From NCBI GenBank assembly GCA_943325355.2, contig CALPPA020000035.1:1-11805 (forward strand): a stretch of DNA of 11,805 nt. The letters run 5' to 3'. The notes below the pieces were generated by a model that ran no database searches, was not told the DNA's origin, and saw nothing but the letters and a program-made list of their open reading frames with translations. Source of the stretch: Klebsiella pneumoniae (GTDB taxonomy: Bacteria; Bacteroidota; Bacteroidia; Flavobacteriales; Flavobacteriaceae). Shown in pieces: positions 6,463 through 11,805 of this stretch. Position numbers and translations under genes: made by a program. Within the stretch, counting starts at the first letter, position 1. Every line of letters begins with the position of its first letter.

Positions 6463-7498
6463 AGAATTTTGCCATAATTGGATAATGATCAGAATTTTCG
6501 AAATCCGGAAAACTTTCAAATTTTTTGACCGTCATACTTTCATCAGCAAAAATATAATCAATTCTGGCTGGATAATATCGGAATTTATAAGTCGCTCCAA
6601 AACCTTTTCCGGCTTCTTCAAAACTATCGTTTAATTTTCCTTTGATATTTCGATATACGTACGAAAATGCACTATTGTTCATATCACCACAAATAATAAT
6701 AGGATAGGGACAGTCTTTTTTGTGTTCTTTAATGATCTCCGCTTGTTGTTGTTGCTGTTTAAAAGCCTTGGTAATTCTACCGTAAAGGCGTTGCGATTTC
6801 CCTTGATTAAGAGCGTCAATATTTTCATTAATTTCATTCACGTCGGGAGATATTTTTATGGATTGTAGATGCATATTGTAAACCCTGATAATATCTTTCC
6901 CCTTTTTGATATCGGCAAAAACAACATTATTGTTGGAATTGGGAAAAACTATATTTCCTTGATCTATAATAGGGAATTTCGAAAAAATAGCTTGTGCCGT
7001 CTTAATTTGGTTTCCCTCCATCAAAATGTATTTATGTCGGTATACTTTTAAATCAATATTGCCAGAATTAGAATATTCTTGAATACACAATATATCTGGG
7101 TTTTTATCATTTATAAAAGCAAGAATATTCTCTGCAACATCATCTCTCTCTACCCATTTGAATACATTGAATAAACGCACGTTGTAACTCATTACGGTAA
7201 AATCTTTCTCGTCTTCCGGAAAATCTTTAGATGAAAATTTATAAAATTTATTGATAAATGTAATTCCCATCAAAAGCACCAAGCCAGACAAAATCATTCG
7301 TTTCTTGAACTGGATTCCCCAATAAATGAAAAACAATCCGTTCAATATAAAAAACAAAGGCATAAACAAAGTAAGGACTGACAAAAGCGGGAAAATATTT
7401 GGTGCCAGAAAAGGTAAAATATAGGCAATAAACGTAGATACAGTCAAGACTATATTCAAAAAAAACATTAGCCTATTAAACCACGAAAGGTTTTTCAT
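6452..7498 (-). CDS. Membrane-anchored endonuclease/exonuclease/phosphatase (EEP) family protein
   Basis: This 348-residue protein begins with three hydrophobic helices (about 9-30, 37-60 and 67-84). The EEP (DNase I / exonuclease III-like) domain runs from about 99 to 346. Visible active-site blocks are MSYNVR (103-108, metal-site N106), DILCIQEYS (135-143, E141), YNMHLQS (207-213), ICGDMNNS (269-276, D272 and N274), ARIDYIFAD (311-319, D314) and SDHYPIMAKF (336-345, D337/H338). The metal and catalytic set is complete, so it should be an active phosphodiesterase or phosphatase. The substrate (nucleic acid, phospholipid or inositide) cannot be read from the sequence. Three N-terminal helices would put the domain on the outer face if the N-terminus is cytosolic. 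It is the last gene of the minus-strand cluster and ends inside the convergent WbqC gene. Confidence 0.9.
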   Translation of the reverse strand: MKNLSWFNRLMFFLNIVLTVSTFIAYILPFLAPNIFPLLSVLTLFMPLFFILNGLFFIYWGIQFKKRMILSGLVLLMGITFINKFYKFSSKDFPEDEKDFTVMSYNVRLFNVFKWVERDDVAENILAFINDKNPDILCIQEYSNSGNIDLKVYRHKYILMEGNQIKTAQAIFSKFPIIDQGNIVFPNSNNNVVFADIKKGKDIIRVYNMHLQSIKISPDVNEINENIDALNQGKSQRLYGRITKAFKQQQQQAEIIKEHKKDCPYPIIICGDMNNSAFSYVYRNIKGKLNDSFEEAGKGFGATYKFRYYPARIDYIFADESMTVKKFESFPDFENSDHYPIMAKFSME

Positions 7499-7523
7499 TT
7501 TTATGCTTATTTGTTGTTAGTTG

Positions 7524-7557
7524 ACAAACTGCAAACTGCCACTGAACACTGAATACT
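7524..7557 (-). repeat. Heptameric tandem array (ACT-ending units) between rhomboid 2 and EEP genes
   Basis: On the plus strand the stretch reads ACAAACT GCAAACT GCCACT GAACACT GAATACT: five units, four of 7 bp and one of 6 bp, all ending in ACT. It fills most of the 63-nt spacer. Related units (AAAAACT GAAAACT GAA) occur at 8464-8480 in the next spacer of the same gene row. No coding or promoter function is evident. Confidence 0.7.
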
Positions 7558-7561
7558 AATT

Positions 7562-8428
7562 TTATTTACCTGCTTTAAACAAAAACTCTTTTTCTTCTTT
7601 TGTTAGACAATCATATCCTGAACGACTAATTTTATCCAAGATTTCATCGATTTGTTGTTGCGTCTTGTCCTTTGTCACAATTTTAGAAACCGGCTTGACA
7701 ATTGGCTTTTTATAATTTTTATGAACCTTTTTGAAGGGTGTTGATGGGGATTTAGAAAACAAATTAACAAAAAAATCTATTATTGTCGAAACTATTTTAC
7801 TTAAATCAGTTCCGCTTTCCAATAATTTAATAAAAATGAAACCAAAAAAAGCACCTGCTAAATGGGCAATATGTCCGCCAGAATTATCTAATCGTATTTG
7901 CATTAAATCAATCACCAGAATAACAAGTGTAATGTGCCAAAGTTTAACGTTCCCAATGAGCAACAAACGAACGTTCATCAAAGGACTATAAGTAGTTGCG
8001 GCAACCAAAATAGCCATAATAGCTCCAGATGCACCAACAATTGAAGCACTTAAATTTAAAAGATAATAGCCCAAAACAAAAGCAATTCCGGCAAATATGG
8101 CACTCAATACATACAATCCCAACAATTGTTTTTGGTTAAAAAAAGTAAGAAACAAAGAGCTGGAAAAGTTCAGGACTAACATATTGAAAAATATGTGTCC
8201 AAAACCATCGTGAAAAAAAGAATACGTCAGCAAAGTCCAAGGTTTTGTAATAAAAACCAAAGGTTCTGATGACAATGCAATCCAATTTGGAAAATCGAAA
8301 ACTCCAAACTTGAACTGGTAGAAAAACACTAATGAAACTATGAAACAAGCAATATTCCAGTAGATTAACCTTTGAGCCATTCCACCAAATTTGTACTGCA
8401 TTTTCAAGTCGTCTATAATACTGGCCAT
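7562..8428 (-). CDS. Rhomboid-family intramembrane serine protease (rhomboid 2, C-terminal extension)
   Basis: This is a 288-residue six-helix rhomboid. The HxxxN motif is HIFFN (78-82), the nucleophile is S134 in VGASGAI (131-137), and the base is H189 in GGHIAHLAG (184-192), so the Ser-His dyad is intact. Predicted helices are about 21-37, 64-88, 102-124, 129-146, 163-178 and 186-203. A polar, Lys-rich tail (about 225-260) ends in a short conserved helix block, QIDEILDKISRSGYDCLTK (259-277), of the kind seen at the end of many Bacteroidota rhomboids (DUF6576-like). If the topology is standard, this tail is cytosolic. Rhomboids cleave within or next to transmembrane helices, and the substrate is unknown here. 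The gene lies 61 nt after rhomboid 1 and 63 nt before the EEP gene, in the mutL row. Confidence 0.93.
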   Translation of the reverse strand: MASIIDDLKMQYKFGGMAQRLIYWNIACFIVSLVFFYQFKFGVFDFPNWIALSSEPLVFITKPWTLLTYSFFHDGFGHIFFNMLVLNFSSSLFLTFFNQKQLLGLYVLSAIFAGIAFVLGYYLLNLSASIVGASGAIMAILVAATTYSPLMNVRLLLIGNVKLWHITLVILVIDLMQIRLDNSGGHIAHLAGAFFGFIFIKLLESGTDLSKIVSTIIDFFVNLFSKSPSTPFKKVHKNYKKPIVKPVSKIVTKDKTQQQIDEILDKISRSGYDCLTKEEKEFLFKAGK

Positions 8429-8463
8429 TATTTATAAATTTAACATCTTTAATCTTGTCTAAA

Positions 8464-8480
8464 AAAAACTGAAAACTGAA
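8464..8480 (-). repeat. Short heptameric repeat between the rhomboid genes
   Basis: On the plus strand the sequence AAAAACT GAAAACT GAA repeats with a 7-bp period and matches the unit type of the longer array at 7524-7557. It sits 9 nt downstream of the rhomboid 1 stop, inside the 61-nt spacer. The array is too short to judge alone. It is listed because the neighbouring spacer of the same operon carries the same word. Confidence 0.4.
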
Positions 8481-8489
8481 CCCAAATTT

Positions 8490-9302
8490 CTAGTTCCAAC
8501 GATTTCTGTTAAACTGGTTTTTTTTCCAAATCCACATCATTAAAAAACCGGTCAATGCTCCAACTACGTGTGCAAAATGTGCTATTCCGGTACTGCCAGC
8601 ACCAAAAATAGATTGCCCTTTAAATCCTAAAAATAAATCAATTGCTAAAATACCCGGCACAAAATATTTGGCTTTTATGGGAACAGGAATAAATAGCAAA
8701 GCCAACTCAGCATTGGGAAACATAAAAGCAAAAGCGACTAGCAATCCATAAATTGCTCCTGAAGCTCCTACTACTGTGCTCTTTGAAACCATAGAGGCTT
8801 CAACGATGGTGTTAAATTGTTGCTGACTACATTGCACTCTTTCTAAAATTGTTTTAATTTCTCCAGCCATCATTTGTCCTTTTTCATCAAAAAGAGAACT
8901 ATAATCTGCATTCAATAATAAACGTATATCAGAAGTTGATAAATTCAAACTAGCAACATTTGACAATAGAGAATGAATTTCATAATAATTCACTCCTGAA
9001 TGCAATAAAGCAGCTCCCAATCCGCATGAAATATAGAAAAACAAGAACTTTTTTCCACCCCAAAAATGTTCCAACGCGCTACCAAAAGAATATAGGGCAA
9101 ACATATTGAATAATATGTGTGCAATATTAGGAAAAGGTGCATGCATAAACATATGAGTCAAAAATTGCCAACCCTTAAAATTATCGCTTTCAGGATAAAA
9201 AAGGGCAAAAAAATCGTAAGCAACTGGCACAAAATACGCGCCAATAAAAAATAAAATATTAATAATTAAAAGTTGTTTTACAACTGGAGTGATATTCATC
9301 AT
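8490..9302 (-). CDS. Rhomboid-family intramembrane serine protease (rhomboid 1, with large loop insert)
   Basis: This is a 270-residue rhomboid. HILFN (62-66) is the HxxxN motif of helix 2, S181 in VVGASGAIYG (177-186) is the nucleophile, and H245 in AHFAHVVGA (241-249) is the base. Helices are about 9-34, 58-75, 84-103, 176-196, 212-226 and 239-258. Between helices 3 and 4 there is an unusual hydrophilic stretch of about 70 residues (105-174), predicted helical and rich in Ser, Leu, Glu and Gln. With standard topology (N-terminus inside) it would be periplasmic, next to the active-site opening. The gene starts inside the mutL stop: ATG at 9302-9300 shares four bases (ATGA) with mutL, a classic translational-coupling arrangement. 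A second ATG follows immediately at 9299, so the true start may be one codon later. Confidence 0.93.
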   Translation of the reverse strand: MMNITPVVKQLLIINILFFIGAYFVPVAYDFFALFYPESDNFKGWQFLTHMFMHAPFPNIAHILFNMFALYSFGSALEHFWGGKKFLFFYISCGLGAALLHSGVNYYEIHSLLSNVASLNLSTSDIRLLLNADYSSLFDEKGQMMAGEIKTILERVQCSQQQFNTIVEASMVSKSTVVGASGAIYGLLVAFAFMFPNAELALLFIPVPIKAKYFVPGILAIDLFLGFKGQSIFGAGSTGIAHFAHVVGALTGFLMMWIWKKNQFNRNRWN

Positions 9303-11155
9303 AGGGCAAATTTTTTGTCTAAATCTTCCACACGCATCGTGATGAAAGTGGGTTTTTGAAATGGTGAAACATTAGGGTCTTTGCAAGCAAATAGACCGTT
9401 AACCAAGTTCTCCTGCTCTTTTTGCGTTAAATAAGTACCGGTTTTTACGGCCAAACTTCGCGCCATAGATTTGGCAATAGTGTCATTCTGACTGAAACTG
9501 CTTTCCGGAATTCCATCTTGCAAATCGCTCAAAAGTTGTTCCAAAACGAGCGAGGCTTCACTCTCTGAAACATTGACCGGTAGTCCTGAAATGACGACAC
9601 TATCCTCATTCGTTTCTTCGAAAACAAAACCCGTATTGGTCAATGAAGGCTTTAATTCGGATATCAATTGCATTTCTCCAATGGAAAAATACAAATGCAA
9701 CGGAAACAACAACTGCTGGCTTGACGCCAAATTGACCGTGATGTTGGTCAGAAACTGTTCGTACAAAATGCGTTGATGTGCCCGTTGTTGATCCACAATA
9801 ATCATTCCTGATTTTATGGGATTGACAATGTATTTTTTATGAATTTGATGCGTTTTATGCACTGCCTGTTCCACATCATCACTATTGAATAAAGACGATG
9901 TCACTTCCTCATTTTCGAAAGTCATCGTCTCCACTTCCTCAGAATCGGGCGCTAAACCTACATATAAACTCTCCCAATTTGCAGTTGATTCCGGTTTCCT
10001 GTAACTGGAATTAGAATTTGCAAAATGCTTGTTGGGTTTGTCTTCTTCCGAAAACGGATTGAAACTACCATCAACTTGAATTGTTGGTTTTGCACCATCT
10101 AAATCTTTATAATGATACGGTGTATCTAAATTAGCATCGCGCTCAAAATCCAAAACGGGTGCCACATTAAATTGTCCCAAACTGTGTTTTATTGAAGCAC
10201 GCAAAATAGCGTACAAAGCAGATTCATCGTCAAACTTGATTTCCGTTTTAGTCGGATGAATGTTGATATCGATAGTGTTAGGTGGCACTTGAAGATAAAT
10301 AAAATAACTAGGCTGTGCTCCATCTTTCAAAAGTCCATCATAAGCTGCCATAACTGCGTGGTGTAAATAACCGCTTTTTATAAAGCGGTCATTGACAAAG
10401 AAAAACTGTTCACCACGATTCTTTTTGGCAAATTCGGGTTTGCATACAAAACCCTGAACGTTCACAATTTCGGTTTCTTCATTAACGGGCACCAATTTTT
10501 CGTTGGTTTTACCTGAAAAAACGTTTACAATCCGCTGCCTCAAACTCGAAGGCTGCAAATTAAACATTTCGCTTCCGTTGTGATAAAACGTAAAATATAT
10601 TTGAGGATGTGCCAATACCACGCGATGAAATTCATCAATAATATGTCGATATTCCACCGTGTCTGACTTCAAGAAATTGCGACGAGCGGGAATATTGAAA
10701 AATAAATTCTTAACTCCAAACGAAGTTCCTTTTGGCAAAACCGCCACATCTTGTGAGACAAATTTACTGCCTTCAATAACAATGTGAGTTCCTAATTCTT
10801 CTTGATCTTGCTTGGTTTTCATTTCGACGTGAGCAATTGCGGCAATCGATGCCAATGCTTCACCACGAAACCCTTTGGTATGCAATGAAAACAAGTCTTC
10901 GGCCTGACGAATTTTTGAAGTGGCGTGACGCTCAAAACACAAACGTGAATCGGTAACACTCATTCCCTGCCCATTATCAATCACTTGAACCAAAGATTTT
11001 CCAGCATCTTTCAGGATTAATTTAATGTCATTTGCTCCTGCGTCAACGGCATTCTCCAATAATTCCTTGACAACAGAAGCAGGTCGTTGAACGACTTCTC
11101 CTGCAGCAATTTGATTGGCAACGTGATCAGGAAGTAATTGAATAATACTTGGCAT
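9299..11155 (-). CDS. mutL: DNA mismatch repair protein MutL (endonuclease motifs degraded)
   Basis: This is a 618-residue MutL. The N-terminal GHKL ATPase is complete: IAAGEVVQRPASVVKELLEN (16-35, catalytic E34 and Mg-binding N35), DNGQGM (60-65), TKGFRGEALASI (93-104), KGTSFGVKNLFFNIPARRNF (142-161) and NIHPTKTEIKF (298-308). A variable acidic linker (about 335-430) leads to the C-terminal dimerisation domain (about 435-618). The segment matching the nuclease motif DQHA(X)2E(X)4E reads DQQRAHQRILYE (455-466), so the motif His and first Glu are Gln. The usual AC motif is MARS (564-567), and the CPHGRP-type motif is SPFQKP (597-602). The metal-binding set is therefore missing and the protein is probably not a nicking enzyme, although its matchmaker role with MutS should be intact. 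It is the first gene of the minus-strand row. Confidence 0.96.
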   Translation of the reverse strand: MPSIIQLLPDHVANQIAAGEVVQRPASVVKELLENAVDAGANDIKLILKDAGKSLVQVIDNGQGMSVTDSRLCFERHATSKIRQAEDLFSLHTKGFRGEALASIAAIAHVEMKTKQDQEELGTHIVIEGSKFVSQDVAVLPKGTSFGVKNLFFNIPARRNFLKSDTVEYRHIIDEFHRVVLAHPQIYFTFYHNGSEMFNLQPSSLRQRIVNVFSGKTNEKLVPVNEETEIVNVQGFVCKPEFAKKNRGEQFFFVNDRFIKSGYLHHAVMAAYDGLLKDGAQPSYFIYLQVPPNTIDINIHPTKTEIKFDDESALYAILRASIKHSLGQFNVAPVLDFERDANLDTPYHYKDLDGAKPTIQVDGSFNPFSEEDKPNKHFANSNSSYRKPESTANWESLYVGLAPDSEEVETMTFENEEVTSSLFNSDDVEQAVHKTHQIHKKYIVNPIKSGMIIVDQQRAHQRILYEQFLTNITVNLASSQQLLFPLHLYFSIGEMQLISELKPSLTNTGFVFEETNEDSVVISGLPVNVSESEASLVLEQLLSDLQDGIPESSFSQNDTIAKSMARSLAVKTGTYLTQKEQENLVNGLFACKDPNVSPFQKPTFITMRVEDLDKKFAL

Positions 11156-11165
11156 TAAAAAAAAG

Positions 11166-11193
11166 GTTTAAAGTGTAAGGTTTAAAGTTTAAA
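11166..11193 (-). repeat. Four tandem GTTTAAA-type heptamers in the mutL leader
   Basis: On the plus strand the stretch reads GTTTAAA GTGTAAG GTTTAAA GTTTAAA: four units of exactly 7 bp. It ends 10 nt before the mutL start and would lie in the mutL 5' untranslated RNA, given the -7 box at 11205-11212. The same unit makes up the inverted repeat before lepB (3738-3785). Confidence 0.7.
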
Positions 11194-11204
11194 CCCAAAG
11201 TTCA

Positions 11205-11212
11205 CAAATTTA
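11205..11212 (-). promoter_or_regulatory. mutL: Candidate Bacteroidota -7 promoter box for mutL
   Basis: On the minus strand this is TAAATTTG, an exact fit to the Bacteroidota -7 consensus TAnnTTTG. It lies 49 nt upstream of the mutL ATG, which predicts a leader of about 40 nt made almost wholly of the GTTTAAA heptamers. The expected -33 TTG/TTTG element is not clear (ATGTTTAA is the nearest). In AT-rich DNA an 8-bp match with four fixed T positions can occur by chance. Confidence 0.4.
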
Positions 11213-11240
11213 ATAAATTTCTATTGGGATTAAACATAAA

Positions 11241-11274
11241 TAAAACAAAAAACCTATTCTTAACGAACAGGTTT
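11241..11274 (-). terminator. Intrinsic terminator of the minus-strand gene at the right edge
   Basis: The arms 11250-11259 and 11265-11274 form a 10-bp stem with one G-U pair and a 5-nt loop. On the minus strand it reads AAACCTGTTC-GTTAA-GAATAGGTTT and runs into TTTTTT then GTTTTA. It starts 25 nt after the stop of the 11300-11805 gene and lies upstream of the mutL promoter candidate, so it should insulate mutL from that gene. Confidence 0.75.
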
Positions 11275-11299
11275 AATTTTTAAAAATATTTTGGAATAT

Positions 11300-11805
11300 T
11301 TAGATTCTAATCTTTAATGCTTCATAACCACTAGATTGTATGCCAACTAATCCATAAGCTGTTTCACCTTTTTTTATGGTTTTTCCAATTATACTATATT
11401 TAGTCAAATCATTCTTAAAATTATTATTGGCAGAAGATGAAGCAATCATATTTCCAGCTGCTATTGCAGGCCCAAGAATTAATCCAATTGGGAAAGAATT
11501 TGTTGATGTAGTCTGTCCAAGAGAATTTGTAGTTGTTCCACTAGAAAATTGTACTGGAGCAAGCAAAAGATATAACAAATATGATGCTGGTCTTTGTCTA
11601 ATTAGTTGAAATGTTTGTTCATCTTCAAGCACCAAAACCGTATCTCCATTTTCATAAGAAAGGTTTAAATTATTACCAAATATATAATCAAAATCAGAAT
11701 TATTAGTAATTTTTATGGCAACTAATTTTATATTATTTTTATACTCCTTTTTTTTATACTTATTGTTTAATAAATCATACTTGTATTCAAAGCTAACACC
11801 ATTCA
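11300..11805 (-). CDS. Hypothetical protein, 5'-truncated by window edge
   Basis: The minus-strand frame is open from the stop at 11300 to the right edge, giving at least 167 residues. The true start lies beyond the window, so an apparent start at TTG 11635 is internal. The visible N-terminal part (about 55 residues) is polar and Lys/Asn/Tyr-rich and looks beta-stranded, including KLVAIKITNNSDFDYIFGNN. Next comes SYENGDTVLVLEDEQTFQLI, then a hydrophobic segment ASYLLYLLLAPVQF. A Ser/Thr/Asn-rich stretch follows, then a Gly/Ala-rich hydrophobic segment FPIGLILGPAIAAGNMIA that could be membrane-embedded. The C-terminus is GLVGIQSSGYEALKIRI, a beta-like tail. I do not recognise a family. It could be a small envelope protein or lipoprotein, but the N-terminus needed to decide is missing. 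A good terminator follows the gene. Confidence 0.7.
   Translation of the reverse strand, partial: NGVSFEYKYDLLNNKYKKKEYKNNIKLVAIKITNNSDFDYIFGNNLNLSYENGDTVLVLEDEQTFQLIRQRPASYLLYLLLAPVQFSSGTTTNSLGQTTSTNSFPIGLILGPAIAAGNMIASSSANNNFKNDLTKYSIIGKTIKKGETAYGLVGIQSSGYEALKIRI

Noticed and set aside
7731..7991. Plus-strand 86-residue ORF opposite rhomboid 2
   Set aside because: It overlaps the conserved His motif and the C-terminal tail of rhomboid 2 in antisense. There is no independent support.
9357..9372. GTGAAACA half of a parS-like sequence inside mutL
   Set aside because: Only about 9 of 16 positions match parS and the left half is absent. It lies in coding sequence with an ordinary codon reading, so it is a chance match.
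9784..9794. DnaA-box-like TTGATCCACAA
   Set aside because: It has an extra base compared with TTATCCACA, stands alone and lies inside mutL coding sequence. There is no sign of an origin despite parAB being in the window.
11376..11609. Plus-strand 77-residue ORF opposite the right-edge gene
   Set aside because: It is the antisense shadow of the minus-strand frame, which stays open to the window end and is followed by a proper terminator.
1..11805. Search for a hidden defence, phage, toxin-antitoxin, CRISPR or mobile-element system
   Set aside because: Every long frame is accounted for by a housekeeping, envelope or hypothetical gene. No transposase, integrase, direct-repeat array with spacers or terminal inverted repeats was found.

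Overview
This window reads as a chromosomal segment from the Bacteroidota, most likely family Flavobacteriaceae and probably Flavobacterium or a close relative. The reasons are the low GC content, A-rich leaders with no Shine-Dalgarno sequence, a signal peptidase I with an extra N-terminal membrane domain and a long internal insert, a DUF5683 protein directly behind parAB, and a paired-rhomboid cluster downstream of mutL. I see no phage, transposase, CRISPR, toxin-antitoxin or defence genes, and no tRNA or rRNA. Most of the window is core gene content. The novelty lies in details rather than in an obvious new system.

Layout. (1) 1-450, minus: the N-terminal part of a GT4-type glycosyltransferase that runs off the left edge. 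(2) 451-695: a divergent intergenic region carrying a short TTAACA/TGTTAA palindrome. (3) 696-6462, plus: parA, parB, a DUF5683 membrane protein, dapB, lepB, a free-standing four-helix-bundle (S23/IVS-type) protein and a WbqC-family protein. The first three are tightly packed (4-nt gap, then a 1-nt overlap). dapB and lepB are each preceded by a short spacer that can form a hairpin. The S23-type gene sits between lepB and the WbqC gene. (4) 6452-11155, minus: mutL, rhomboid 1 (4-nt overlap with mutL), rhomboid 2 and a membrane-anchored endonuclease/exonuclease/phosphatase protein. This set converges on the WbqC gene with an 11-nt tail overlap. (5) 11156-11299: the mutL leader, with a candidate Bacteroidota -7 box, and an intrinsic terminator for the next gene. 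(6) 11300-11805, minus: an unrecognised protein, 5'-truncated by the right edge. Its reading frame stays open to the end of the window.

How the genes work together. ParA and ParB form the chromosome-partition pair. DapB makes the precursor of lysine and diaminopimelate for peptidoglycan. LepB processes secreted proteins, and the two rhomboids are intramembrane proteases. The plus-strand cluster therefore links segregation, cell wall and envelope. The minus-strand cluster pairs mismatch repair (MutL) with membrane proteolysis and a nuclease/phosphatase-fold protein.

Points worth a second look: the MutL C-terminal endonuclease motifs are all degraded; several short intergenic spacers are built from 7-bp periodic repeats of two families; rhomboid 1 has a roughly 70-residue insert just before its catalytic-serine helix; the S23-type gene looks like an insertion into an otherwise conserved row; and the terminal minus-strand gene is unassigned.
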